64,000 nucleotides of DNA from DAHUYF01 sp963838385. GTDB taxonomy: Bacteria > Pseudomonadota > Alphaproteobacteria > ATCC43930 > CGMCC-115725. A program made the translations under genes and the position numbers. Numbering within the stretch: position 1 is the stretch's first letter; each line of letters starts with the position of its first letter. The notes below the pieces were generated by a model, which was not told the origin of the DNA, searched no databases, and worked only from the letters and a program-made list of their open reading frames with translations. The stretch spans positions 274,665-338,664 of the forward strand of contig CAWIRE010000009.1 in assembly GCA_963838385.1 (NCBI GenBank), given 5' to 3'. Below, piece after piece: positions 26,877 through 35,940 of this stretch.

Positions 26877-27858
26877 TCACGGCGCTGCGCCCACGCCGTA
26901 GCAATGCGGCCTGAACGCCCGCATCCAGAACATCTTTCCCAGCCCGCCGACGCACACGCCGAGCGCCGCGAGCGAACGCTCGCGATCGACGACGAAGAGA
27001 GCCGCCGAAAGCGCGCCGGCGATGACCGTCTGGGCGGCGCCGACCGCCATCAATTCGGCAAGCCGCAGCCAGTGACGCGGCTTCAGCATGACGCACACAA
27101 AGGCGCTCGTCTGTCCCCCGCGAAACCGCCTCTGCAGGATGAAGCGCAAGGTAAGCCGATGAGGCGGCACGCAATCCCAAACCGCGGCATCTCGGCACCA
27201 GATCACCTTCCGGCCGGCAAAGTAGAGGCCGAGGAAGAACAGGGCATCCTCGCCGCCGGTATGTCCGAGAGCGGGGTCGAAGGGCTCCGGGCCCTGGACG
27301 CAGCGGTCCCTGACGAGCAGCACGTTGCATGATGCCATCGCGCGATAGCAGCGATCGCGCCGGAAGAGCGCGAGCGGCGAATGCGGTGCGACGGGTGTGC
27401 CCGTCGCGTGATCGGAGCTGTGCGTGAAGGCCTGCTCGAAGACCTTCCGGAACCGGTTGACGGGCGCGCCGAATCTTCGGATAGACGGGTCCGAATACGA
27501 CGTCTGCCGCGAACTTCTCCTGCGCGCGCAGGAGGCAAGACAGCCAGTCCCGGGATGGCAGTTCGTCATCGTCGATGAACGCGATCAGACGGCCGCGCGC
27601 AACCCGTAGCGCGGTATTGCGGGCATGCGAAATGCCGGATCGCGGCTCGTGGAAGTAGCGCACGAGGGAGAAGCGCATTGCCAAGGCAAGCACCGACCCT
27701 TCCGCCGACTTCTCCGGCGAGTTATCAACGAAGACGACCTCGAACGACTGGGCGATGCCAGATTGCGCAAAGAGCGCCTCCGTCAATCCGGTGAGCATGT
27801 GCTGACGGCGAAAGGTAGGAACCAGGATTGATACATCGATCTCGTCCGCATGGCTCAT
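26877..27858 (-). pseudogene. GT2 glycosyltransferase, apparently frameshifted
   Basis: The N-terminal frame from 27858 gives a clear GT-A family 2 start (DVSILVPTFRRQHMLTGL), FVDNSPEKS, GISHARNTAL and IAFIDDDELPS. It stays in register up to FGPVYPK. From about 27474 the sense continues in another frame as FGAPVNRFRKVFEQAF, HATGTPV, CNVLLVRDR, GGEDALFF and a C-terminal membrane-like segment, ending at 26877. Removing one base (the A after CCGAAG on the coding strand) joins the halves. The total 982 bases leaves a remainder of one. Real inactivation or a sequencing error are equally open. Confidence 0.75.
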
Positions 27859-27981
27859 GATGACACCGCAAGCCCGTTGTCGAACGCCCGCAACCGCCTC
27901 CGGCGACGCCGCGGCAGCGCAGCCGAGGTCGCACGCCTGCGGTCGACTACGCAAAGCTGCGCCCTTGGGCCCGTGCAAAAA

Positions 27982-28024
27982 ATCCACAAATGATGCAGCG
28001 GCGCAAATTTCATCATTTGTGGAT
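27982..28024 (-). repeat. Inverted repeat IR-1 in the EPS locus, terminator-like on the minus strand
   Basis: Fourteen-bp perfect arms (27982-27995 and 28011-28024) flank a 15-base loop. On the minus strand it overlaps the GMC oxidoreductase stop codon and is followed by six T residues, so it can serve as that gene's terminator. The element, including loop bases CCGCTGCATC, recurs at 33681-33723. Each copy sits 124-126 bases before the start codon of a minus-strand EPS gene. Confidence 0.75.
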
Positions 28025-29650
28025 ATCCGGCGTGCTCGCGGTCCTCGCCGGGCCGCTCCGGGACGGTCGCCGCGCGGCAACGAGATGCTCCGCCAGACGA
28101 ACGGACAGGGCCATGATCGTGAGGGTCGGGTTCGAGCACCCGCCGCACGGAAAGGTTGAGCCGCTCGCGATGTAGAGATTGTCCACACCATGCATGCGGC
28201 AATCGAGGTCGACGACGCCGTCGCGTTCGGAGGCGTGCATCCGTGTGCCGCCGAGATGATGATATTGATCGCCCGTTTTCGGCGCGCGGTCGCATCCTTG
28301 CGGAGTGAATCCGTCGATCCACCGCACCGTGCCGGCATTGCTCCTGTTCAGCTGTTTCTCGAACAGACGGCCGAGAACGGACAATGTCCGCTTCTCATCT
28401 TCGCCGATCGACCAGTCGATCGCGATTTTCTGCATCCCGATCGCATCGTGCCCGCACCCCGGATAGATGCGAGAATCGAGCCGCGGCGGCTGCTCGCAGC
28501 AGAGATGGATGATCGGCGCCGATCGCGTCGGAAGCGGGCGCAGCCCCAGTGCCGACCGGGCGATGAAACCGGAGAGCACGTCAGGCAGTTCGCGCAACAC
28601 CGGCCAGAACGGACTCTTCGACAATGCCCGCGTGCCCTCGCTCTGATAGTCGTGAAGCAGGGTACGCAGCTTGTCGAAGGCCGAATCCGGCTGATTCTCG
28701 AAGGCGATCTCCGCATAGCCGCTGAGGCAATCGGTCGCGGCCCGCACTGTCGGCGTCAGCTCGAACCGCGGCGTGCGAAGCACGCCGTCGAGGTAAAACG
28801 GCCGTATGCCGTGGAGCAGCGCCTTGCGGTCGACGGGCACGATCACGCCGGCTCGCAACAAGACGTGATCCATGAAACCGCGCCCGACCAGATCGTTCTG
28901 ATTGCCGATGCCGCAGTTCGCCTGTGCCCGGGAGCACAGCAGAAGCCGACACACTTCGATGGTTCCGGCCGCGAGCACATACCACGCCGCGGAGACGGTG
29001 ACCTCGCGCCCCCCATAGGAGCGGGTGCGCATGCCGCGGACGGACCGTCCGCCCTCCTCGAGAACGATCTCGACGGCGTTGGCGTGCAGCAGCACGACAG
29101 CGTCCTTGTCTTGCCGCAGCGCCGGCTCGAGGGTTCTGCCGATATTGCGGTTGCGCCAGGGCAGCCATTTGGCAAAGCGGACAGAGAACACCGCCGGGTC
29201 GATGTCGAGCGGCCGCCGGTTGGCCAATGCATAGCAGCTTGCATCGAACGGTGCGGATCCGAGGCCGAGCATCGTCTGAACCTTCGCAGTGTGCGGCGCC
29301 AGCGCCTCGGGGCTCAGGGGCGAGGGGTTGCCGCCATCGATCGCCACCCCGGACAGTTCGACATCGGCGAGCGGAAGCACTTGGCCGCCCCAGCGCGTGC
29401 CCGAGCCGCCATAGACGCGGAATCGGCCGTCGGCGACGCCGCTGTTCCGCTCGGCGACGAAATCGGCTTCAGCGTCATAGAGCGACTGGCTTCGCGCTTC
29501 GTCCTCCATGCCGCCCGCCTCGACAACCAGGACCTTCCATCCAGAGCCCCGCAAGGCGGAGGCGCAGGTCAAGCCGGCGATCCCCGCTCCGACGATGCAG
29601 ACGTCGAAGCCCTGCGGTATGTCGTTTTCGATCTCGAAATCGACGAACAT
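28013..29650 (-). CDS. GMC family FAD-dependent oxidoreductase
   Basis: 545-residue flavoprotein. The N-terminal dinucleotide motif is VCIVGAGIAGLTCASAL (about 17-33), YGGSGTRWGGQ lies near 79-89, and the C-terminal GMC block YHHLGGTRM, then SGSTFPCGGCSNPTLTIMAL, contains the catalytic-histidine region. Members oxidise alcohols. Such genes recur in alphaproteobacterial EPS clusters, where they may oxidise a sugar, but no substrate can be named. GGGGGA precedes the ATG. The stop lies inside inverted repeat IR-1. Confidence 0.85.
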   Translation of the reverse strand: MFVDFEIENDIPQGFDVCIVGAGIAGLTCASALRGSGWKVLVVEAGGMEDEARSQSLYDAEADFVAERNSGVADGRFRVYGGSGTRWGGQVLPLADVELSGVAIDGGNPSPLSPEALAPHTAKVQTMLGLGSAPFDASCYALANRRPLDIDPAVFSVRFAKWLPWRNRNIGRTLEPALRQDKDAVVLLHANAVEIVLEEGGRSVRGMRTRSYGGREVTVSAAWYVLAAGTIEVCRLLLCSRAQANCGIGNQNDLVGRGFMDHVLLRAGVIVPVDRKALLHGIRPFYLDGVLRTPRFELTPTVRAATDCLSGYAEIAFENQPDSAFDKLRTLLHDYQSEGTRALSKSPFWPVLRELPDVLSGFIARSALGLRPLPTRSAPIIHLCCEQPPRLDSRIYPGCGHDAIGMQKIAIDWSIGEDEKRTLSVLGRLFEKQLNRSNAGTVRWIDGFTPQGCDRAPKTGDQYHHLGGTRMHASERDGVVDLDCRMHGVDNLYIASGSTFPCGGCSNPTLTIMALSVRLAEHLVAARRPSRSGPARTASTPDIHK

Positions 29651-29776
29651 GTCGGTCCCCCGGGGAGGCGGGCATACGGGCGGCGTGATCGAGGTTCGGA
29701 AGGTGCGGCCGATCGTTTCTCCGATCGCGCCATGCGAAACGCCGACCGCGCGACTTCCCGCTCCGGGCGGACGGGA

Positions 29777-31969
29777 TCAGCGGAGATAGTATCCCGAATA
29801 CTTGGCGTCGACGTAGGCAGCGTCGCCGAAATTGTACCTCGCGTGCTTTCGCATATTGACGCGGGTCATCAGTACGCCGGCAAGAGCGACGCCGCTCTGC
29901 TGGAGTATCTTGAGAGCATGGAGCGCGACCGCGCGCGGCGTCCGCTCCCAGCGTACGACCAGCACCGACGTATCCGCGAGGCGCGACAGAATCAGCGCAT
30001 CCGAGACGGCGAGCACGGGCGGCGTGTCGAGGATGATCGTGTCGTAGACGCATCTCGCCCAGGCAATGAAGTCGTCGAGCTGCGGTGCGCTCAACAGCGC
30101 CTGGAAATTCGCGATTTCCCGCGCCACCGGGACGTAGTGAAGGCCGGTGACGGGGTCGCGGGCCACCATCTCGGACAGTCCGGAAGGCTCACGCATCTGC
30201 GCCGACAGGAGCCTCGGCATCGCGCCAGCGATCATCTTGGCCACGGTCGGGCGCCGGAGATCGCAATCGACCAGCAGGGCCTTCTTGCCCGACGCCGCCA
30301 GGCTCTGCGCCAGGGAGACGGCGAAGACCGTCTTTCCCTCTCCCGGCAGCGACGAGGTGACCATGACGACCCTGAACGGCGTCGTCTGTCGCATGCATTG
30401 CAGTCCGGTGGCGACCGACTGCACCGTCTCCGGATAGCGCGACTGGGGGTGTTGCAGCATCAGGCGGGTCGGGCTGGTCCGCCAGCCGACCTCGGGAACG
30501 AGGCCCAGACTGCGCACGCCGGCGAACTCCTCCAGCACTTCGGGGTTGTTGAGCCCCGGCCGAAGCCAGCCGATCGCCAGGACGATCATGACGGCCGTGC
30601 CACCCGAGGCGAGGAAGGCCGAGAAAAGCAGCAAGGACTTGTTGGGGAAGGATGGCTCCAAGGGCACTTCCGCCTTCGACACAAGCCGCGCATCGGGCTG
30701 CTGGCTGTCCTCCTGGGCCGACGTCTCCTTGAACTTCTCGAGGAAACTCGCATAGAGCGTGCGGTTGGCATTGGCCTCGCGCTCCAGCTCCCGGAGCTCC
30801 ACTTCGGCCGTCGTCAGCTCCGCCTGCTGTTGCTGCAGTTCGTTGAACCGGGCACGAAGGTTCGCCTCCCTTATCTGCGCCGCGCCCAGCTCGCCCTTGA
30901 GGGCGAAGAGGATCTTGCCGACCTCCTGGTCGATCTTCGTCTTGAGATTGCGCCGTTGCGCCTGCACCTCGGCGAGAAGGGGGTAGCTCGGAAGAAATTT
31001 GGTCGCGAGCTCGGCCTCCCGCTTCTCGACCTCCGCCTCGGAGGCCTGGAGGGTCTGGATGAGCGGCGATGCAAGGACCTGCGCCGTACCGGCGGCGCCG
31101 GAGGGCGCGCGCACCGCCCGCGCGGCTGCCTCCAGGTTGGCCTCCGCCTGCACCACCTGCGTCGACGCGGCCACGAGTTGCGTGCTTGTCTCGGAAAGCT
31201 GCTGAGCGGTCAAGGTGAGGCCGTTCGTCTCGGCGAGGTGATGCTGCTCGCGGAAGTTGGCGACCAGACGCTCGCTTTCGACCACCTTCTTGCGCAGATC
31301 CACCAACCGTCCGCCGAGCCATTCATTGGCGCTTCGTGTAGTCTCGAGTTTGACTGCCTGCTGATCGCGCAAATAGAGCTCGGCGAACTTGTTGGCGACA
31401 CCGGCGGCAAGCTTCGGGTCCTTTGCCTCGAACCGGATCGTCAGCAAATAGGAGCCGCCTTCGTTCGACACGCTTAGCCGCTTCTCGACCTGGCGCACGA
31501 CGGTGGCGAGCTTGTGCTCGGCGGAGCTGTCCCGCGGATCCGATGCCGCCATCGAAGCGAGCCAGGGAAACGTCCGATCGACCCAGGGATCGGCGAGAAC
31601 CAGCTGTTTCCACCAGCGGCGCCACAACGGCGGCGACGCGTTGAGACCGGGATCGTCGACCAGATTCATCTCCGTCACGACCCGTTCGGCCAGGGCGGGC
31701 GCCTTCAGCAGGTCGGTCTCGGTGCGGATCACCGTCGTATCCGACTGCAGGCCGCGGATCAGCTTCGACGTGACGGATTGCAGGTCGGAAATGATGGTAT
31801 TGCGGCTGTCGAGCTGAACGATCGCCTCGGCCGCGTACCATTTCGGCAGCTGGAACACGACCGCCGACGCGCCGCCCGTCATGACCACGACGATCGACAC
31901 GATCAGCCATGCCCGGCGACGCAGCATGCGCATGATCTGCCCGAGATCGAACGTCGGATCGCAGGTCAT
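29777..31969 (-). CDS. Wzc-type polysaccharide co-polymerase / BY-kinase
   Basis: 730-residue inner-membrane chain-length regulator with a fused bacterial tyrosine kinase. Two membrane helices (about 17-38 and 440-465) flank a long periplasmic coiled-coil Wzz/GNVR region. The cytosolic kinase has Walker A SSLPGEGKT (about 539-547), Walker A' VDCDLRRP (about 567) and Walker B IILDTPP (about 646). A C-terminal tyrosine cluster (YNFGDAAYVDAKYSGYYLR) is the expected autophosphorylation tail. It should work with the Wzy-like protein and the flippase. No outer-membrane Wza partner is seen nearby. Confidence 0.92.
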   Translation of the reverse strand: MTCDPTFDLGQIMRMLRRRAWLIVSIVVVMTGGASAVVFQLPKWYAAEAIVQLDSRNTIISDLQSVTSKLIRGLQSDTTVIRTETDLLKAPALAERVVTEMNLVDDPGLNASPPLWRRWWKQLVLADPWVDRTFPWLASMAASDPRDSSAEHKLATVVRQVEKRLSVSNEGGSYLLTIRFEAKDPKLAAGVANKFAELYLRDQQAVKLETTRSANEWLGGRLVDLRKKVVESERLVANFREQHHLAETNGLTLTAQQLSETSTQLVAASTQVVQAEANLEAAARAVRAPSGAAGTAQVLASPLIQTLQASEAEVEKREAELATKFLPSYPLLAEVQAQRRNLKTKIDQEVGKILFALKGELGAAQIREANLRARFNELQQQQAELTTAEVELRELEREANANRTLYASFLEKFKETSAQEDSQQPDARLVSKAEVPLEPSFPNKSLLLFSAFLASGGTAVMIVLAIGWLRPGLNNPEVLEEFAGVRSLGLVPEVGWRTSPTRLMLQHPQSRYPETVQSVATGLQCMRQTTPFRVVMVTSSLPGEGKTVFAVSLAQSLAASGKKALLVDCDLRRPTVAKMIAGAMPRLLSAQMREPSGLSEMVARDPVTGLHYVPVAREIANFQALLSAPQLDDFIAWARCVYDTIILDTPPVLAVSDALILSRLADTSVLVVRWERTPRAVALHALKILQQSGVALAGVLMTRVNMRKHARYNFGDAAYVDAKYSGYYLR

Positions 31970-32142
31970 TTTGTCTGGCGTTCATGCGCGTTCCATCCGC
32001 TATTTTCTCGTCCATCCCTCACGCGTCTCGTGGACGAACGCCGACGCGCTCTTCCGAGCCGCAACGGAAGACGGGCGACGACATCCATCGCCGCCGGATC
32101 CGGCCGCCCGCGGCGAACGATGTCGGCAGAAGCGGCCGACAC

Positions 32143-33549
32143 TCATGGCAACGTCCCCGACAGGCGCGCGGCGGCCAGGAGCATCCATGCGCGCTCGGCG
32201 CCGCGCACCAGCAGCGAGCTCTCGACAGAGCTGTGGCGCCGGACCATCCGGTACAAATTTGCCTTCCAGAGCAGGGTCGTCGCTATGGTCGCGGAAGCGG
32301 CGCCGGCGACGCCGAACATCGGTATGAGAATGAACGTCAACGCGACATTCATCAGGGCGAAGAACAAGTTCATTCTGCTCGCCCTGACGTGATGCCCGGT
32401 CATGAGGAGGACCTCACTCGCCGGGCCGAACGCCGTCTCGACCACGCGCGCCGCGGACAGCGCGACCATGACGCCGTAGCAAGCGTCGAACCCTTCACCG
32501 AACAGACGCGACAGCGACGCGCCGACGAGGGTCAGTCCGCAGAGCACGGCCACGGCCGGCAGGAGCGACAATACATTCACCAGATCGATCGTGCGCTGCA
32601 GCTCGCCCGGCTGGCGCTTGGTATGGGACGAGGAAAACCGCGACATCGCGAGCGTCATGACCGCGACGGAGCAGAAGCTCGTGAGCTCGGCCAAGCGCCT
32701 GGCGACTTGATAGAGCGCGACATCCGACGGCGTCCGCAACACGCCCAGCATCAGGAGGTCCGTCTCGGAGAGAACATAATAGAGGACTGGTGTCAGCATC
32801 ATGAAGCCGGAGACCGACAACCAGACCGGTCCGTGACGAAGCAGCGACCGCGCGCGACGAAGAGTGGCCACCACGGGCAGCTCGAACCGCCTGAAGGCGT
32901 AGGCAACGAGCAGCAGCGCCAGCAGCAGGTTGGCCGATGCCGTGAGATAAAGCGCGATCTGCGCGTGAAGCTGGCCGCCGAACGCCATGAAGACGGCGAT
33001 AAACACGATCACGATGAGCCGCGACCACACGTTCTCGAATGCCGCACCGATGACCGGACGACCGAGACCCCGCATGGCGTCGGTCATCAATCGCATCATC
33101 CCGAGCGCCGCGATCATCTCCACGATGCTGAGGAGCGAGAACGAGTAATCCTTGGAAGGCCAGAGATAAGTCAGGCCATAGCGCAGCGGGGTGCCCGCGA
33201 CGATGGCCGCGACCACGACGAAGACGATCGCGAAGATCAGGTATGCACTGACATTCCGCGCCTGCCCCCGTGCCAGATAGCGCGCGATGAACCGCATGGC
33301 CGCGGTCGGCAGCCCCGCCGTGCACAGGATTACCAGTATGTATGTCGCCGAGGTTATGTAAGCGAGGCGGCCATACTCGTAGGCGCCCATGCGTCGCGTC
33401 AAGACGATGGTAAGACCGGTGATGAGAATGACGCCCAATGCCTTCAGCACGAAGACCTGCAGGCTGTCCCTCACGAGCGCGCGCCCGCCCGCATGACCCG
33501 ACAGCAAGCGCCGAAGGCTCAGCCGAAGATGGCTGGTGACACGCAGCAT
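32143..33549 (-). CDS. Polysaccharide flippase (Wzx-type, MOP superfamily)
   Basis: About 468-residue polytopic protein with roughly fourteen helices. The N-terminal GVILITGLTIVLTRRMGAYE and YGRLAYITSATYI pattern is typical of MOP-family flippases moving lipid-linked repeat units across the inner membrane. Start: ATG 33549, with an in-frame GTG at 33555 as an alternative; neither has a strong ribosome site. Inverted repeat IR-2 lies about 126 bases upstream. Confidence 0.88.
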   Translation of the reverse strand: MLRVTSHLRLSLRRLLSGHAGGRALVRDSLQVFVLKALGVILITGLTIVLTRRMGAYEYGRLAYITSATYILVILCTAGLPTAAMRFIARYLARGQARNVSAYLIFAIVFVVVAAIVAGTPLRYGLTYLWPSKDYSFSLLSIVEMIAALGMMRLMTDAMRGLGRPVIGAAFENVWSRLIVIVFIAVFMAFGGQLHAQIALYLTASANLLLALLLVAYAFRRFELPVVATLRRARSLLRHGPVWLSVSGFMMLTPVLYYVLSETDLLMLGVLRTPSDVALYQVARRLAELTSFCSVAVMTLAMSRFSSSHTKRQPGELQRTIDLVNVLSLLPAVAVLCGLTLVGASLSRLFGEGFDACYGVMVALSAARVVETAFGPASEVLLMTGHHVRASRMNLFFALMNVALTFILIPMFGVAGAASATIATTLLWKANLYRMVRRHSSVESSLLVRGAERAWMLLAAARLSGTLP

Positions 33550-33680
33550 CAGCACATCCGCTCAGGCCGCGTCTAGCCGCTTCGTGCCGGACATTCGTCT
33601 CTCCGTTGGCGAGTGCGTCCAAAGCGTTCGGACCGTGCGCGTTTCTGCACATAAGGTGCGCCTGTCGGCGGCTTCGGAAA

Positions 33681-33723
33681 TTCCACAAAAGATGCAGCGG
33701 TCGAAGTTTCATCAATTGTGGAG
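33681..33723 (-). repeat. Inverted repeat IR-2 in the EPS locus
   Basis: Second copy of the element at 27982-28024. Arms CCACAA-GATG/CATC-TTGTGG with an AA/AA internal mismatch, and the conserved loop CCGCTGCATC on the minus strand. Here no gene ends next to it, so a terminator role alone does not explain it. It lies between the divergent flippase and methyltransferase genes. Confidence 0.7.
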
Positions 33724-33858
33724 TTTGGCGGCGGCGGCGCATGCGAAGCTCGAACGTCGACGAAGGCGAATGCAGAGTCGCTCGGCGCGGCTTGGATCTC
33801 CGGTCGGGACAGCCGGTCGGTCGCGAGCCTCGCCGACCGAATGAGAAGGAGCCTGCCG

Positions 33859-34725
33859 ATGATCGGGACCAGTCTCCGGGCCGCCCTGACCGCTTTGCAA
33901 TATGGCGTTCGGCATCCCATGCGCGCGGCGGCGGCGGTCGGGGAAAGTCCGACGGAAGCCTGGATCACGGCACTCGACAAGTTCGTCGATATTCGGGAGC
34001 GGCGCGGACCGCAATGCGCGTATGAAGCCGAACCTGATTGGGAAACGCACTTGCATCGCGTGCTGGGCCTGTCCTGGCCTTGCGATGTCATATCCGAGTT
34101 CTGGGCGCTGCTGCCGGAGGTGGTGGCGCCCTTGGCGGCGGCAGGGCTGCAGATCGGACCGGAGAGCTTCGGCTCTTGGAATGACGGCGATCCGGGCTTG
34201 CTGCGGGCCGTGTGGTGTCTGGTGCGCCATCTTCGCCCGGCCCGCGTCGTGGAGACCGGCGTGGCCCACGGCATGACGTCGCGCATCATTCTGGAGGCGT
34301 TGCAGCGCAACGGCGCCGGGCACCTCTGGAGCATCGACCTGCCCACGCTGAACTTGCAGCTTCAGGAGCAAATCGGCATCGCGGTCGGAAACCGGTTTCC
34401 CGATCGCTGGTCCTATATCAAGGGCTCGAGCCGGCGTCGGCTTCCGCCGCTGCTTTCCGAGCTCGGACAGATCGACCTTTTCATCCATGACAGCCTGCAC
34501 AGCGAGCGCAACGTTCGCTTCGAGCTCGACCGGGCGTGGAAGGCGCTGAGGCCCGGCGGCGCGCTCGTCATAGACGATGTCGATGCGAACTGGGGCTTTC
34601 ACTCCTTCACCCAGGCCTTTTCCGGTCATGCCGCCTTGATCTGCGAGGCCGAGCCGGTCCGGCCGGATCGGCGGCGTTTCAACGACAAGGGCCTGTTCGG
34701 CATCATCGAAAAAAGCCCATCGTGA
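33859..34725 (+). CDS. Class I SAM-dependent methyltransferase (Methyltransf_24-like)
   Basis: 288-residue soluble protein. The Rossmann motif VVETGVAHGMTSRIILEAL (about 130-150), LWSIDLPT, DLFIHDSLHSERNVRFELD and LRPGGALVIDDVDANW fit family 24 methyltransferases often found in surface-polysaccharide loci. AAGGAG lies just upstream of ATG 33859; ATG 33841 is also in frame. Divergent from the flippase and facing the Crp/Fnr gene. The acceptor is unknown. Confidence 0.8.
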   Translation: MIGTSLRAALTALQYGVRHPMRAAAAVGESPTEAWITALDKFVDIRERRGPQCAYEAEPDWETHLHRVLGLSWPCDVISEFWALLPEVVAPLAAAGLQIGPESFGSWNDGDPGLLRAVWCLVRHLRPARVVETGVAHGMTSRIILEALQRNGAGHLWSIDLPTLNLQLQEQIGIAVGNRFPDRWSYIKGSSRRRLPPLLSELGQIDLFIHDSLHSERNVRFELDRAWKALRPGGALVIDDVDANWGFHSFTQAFSGHAALICEAEPVRPDRRRFNDKGLFGIIEKSPS

Positions 34726-34795
34726 CGAATGGCGGATGACGAGGGCGAACCGCACGGCCGCCGCTAGAGACGGCCTGCGTCACGCCGCTGCCGCA

Positions 34796-35632
34796 TCACG
34801 GCTGGAAGGGCGAGGACACGGTGTGGCATCGGGCGTCGGCAGAAGCCGGGGCAGGGGCGGGCCGGTGCCGGCGGTGGAGGAGGGAGACCGCGCCGGCCGC
34901 CGCCGCGGCCGGCGCGACGCACTCCTCCGGGGCATGGCTTTCCGCCAGCGGCCCCGCCAGCGCCGCGAGCGCGCCGAAATTCCCGATCTCCGCGCTGCGC
35001 CACCGGATGCAAAGGATGCGTTCCTCGGCCAGTCGGCGCAGGATCCGGTTCAGGTGGACGAGCGTCATCCCGAGATGGTCGGCAAGATCCTGCTGCGACA
35101 GAGGCAGGTGGAAAGATCGTCCCTGGATGAGATTCCGACGCACCAGGCGGCCATGAAGATCCAAGATGAGGGAGGCGATCTTCTCCTCTGCCCGGCCGCG
35201 GCCGAGCCTCACGACGTGGCGCGCGAGACGTCGCGACTCCTGCGACAGCAATTCCACGAGTTGTGGCGCCAGATCCGGGCACTTCTTCAGAAAATCTCCG
35301 AGCTGCTGCCGACTGGCCGCGAAATAGCTGACCGCCGTGCGTGTCGTGATGAACCGCGCCTTGTCGGCCTCCTGGTCGACCAGCATCGCCACGTCGCCGG
35401 GAATGAGGATGTCCAGCATCTGCTCTCTGCCGTCCGGAAGGGTTTCGCAGTGGACCGCCCAGCCGCTGGTGATCAGCGCGAAATTGGCGCGCGCCGCCGA
35501 GATCTCGGCGAGGTCGCAGTGCGAACGGGCTCTTCGGTGAATGCCGCCGACCCGTTCGATGACATGGACATGCGGTGGGACGGAGAGGGACATGAGATGG
35601 GCACCAGCCTTGGCGGGCTTGCGGCGCGCCAT
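34796..35632 (-). CDS. Crp/Fnr family transcriptional regulator
   Basis: 278-residue regulator. A cupin-like cyclic-nucleotide-binding fold covers about 20-140 (DGREQMLDILIPGDVAML). The winged-helix domain has LPLSQQDLADHLGMTLVHLNRILRRL near 175-200. No FNR-type cysteines are seen, so an iron-sulfur sensor is unlikely. An alanine/proline-rich tail of about 50 residues follows the wing and is unusual for the family. Divergent from the secreted-protein gene at 35941 across a 308-base AT-rich gap, so it is a plausible controller of EPS genes. ATG 35593 is an alternative start. Confidence 0.88.
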   Translation of the reverse strand: MARRKPAKAGAHLMSLSVPPHVHVIERVGGIHRRARSHCDLAEISAARANFALITSGWAVHCETLPDGREQMLDILIPGDVAMLVDQEADKARFITTRTAVSYFAASRQQLGDFLKKCPDLAPQLVELLSQESRRLARHVVRLGRGRAEEKIASLILDLHGRLVRRNLIQGRSFHLPLSQQDLADHLGMTLVHLNRILRRLAEERILCIRWRSAEIGNFGALAALAGPLAESHAPEECVAPAAAAAGAVSLLHRRHRPAPAPASADARCHTVSSPFQP

Positions 35633-35940
35633 GGCGCCGCTTGAACTCCATGAATGTGCCCGGATCGCTCGCGCGGCACCGGTCTCCGGCCTTCGCCGCC
35701 GGCGATGCGCGCCTACAATAAGAAAACTAAACAGCGCTCGCTGTCCATTACTTTTTTTCGATATGTTATCGTGCGCCGGCCGAGGTCGCCGCCGGGCCGG
35801 ACCCTGCCGGCGGGCTTCCGGGCGGTGTCGGCAGGGTTGCTCGGCCGGGCCGGGTATTGACGTATTTGCCGGCTACCAGCGGGGGGCGTTTCCGTGCCAA
35901 AAAGAAAACGAAAGGAAGAGGTCACCTCGGGGAGAGTGGG
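35633..35940. other. Divergent promoter region between the Crp/Fnr gene and the secreted-protein gene
   Basis: 308 bases without a gene. A clearly AT-rich core (about 35712-35775) contains AAGAAAAC at 35720-35727 and a run of seven T residues near 35753, followed by ATATGTTATCG. A second AAGAAAAC is at 35902-35909. Similar boxes precede other EPS genes at 24369-24376 and 40115-40122. Likely holds promoters in both directions. Confidence 0.5.

Noticed and set aside
27859..27995. Possible short leader peptides starting within IR-1 and IR-2 (both give M-K-x-x-P-L-H-x-L-W)
   Set aside because: No ribosome site precedes either, the similarity comes from the shared repeat itself, and the frames diverge immediately after it.
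28190..31477. A 1095-codon plus-strand open frame through the GMC and Wzc genes
   Set aside because: Antisense to two genes with full catalytic motifs; low-complexity composition and no recognisable domain.
35251..35266. CCACGAGTTGTGG near the middle of the Crp/Fnr gene, similar to the EPS inverted repeat arms
   Set aside because: It lies inside conserved coding sequence and lacks the loop and outer bases of IR-1 and IR-2.
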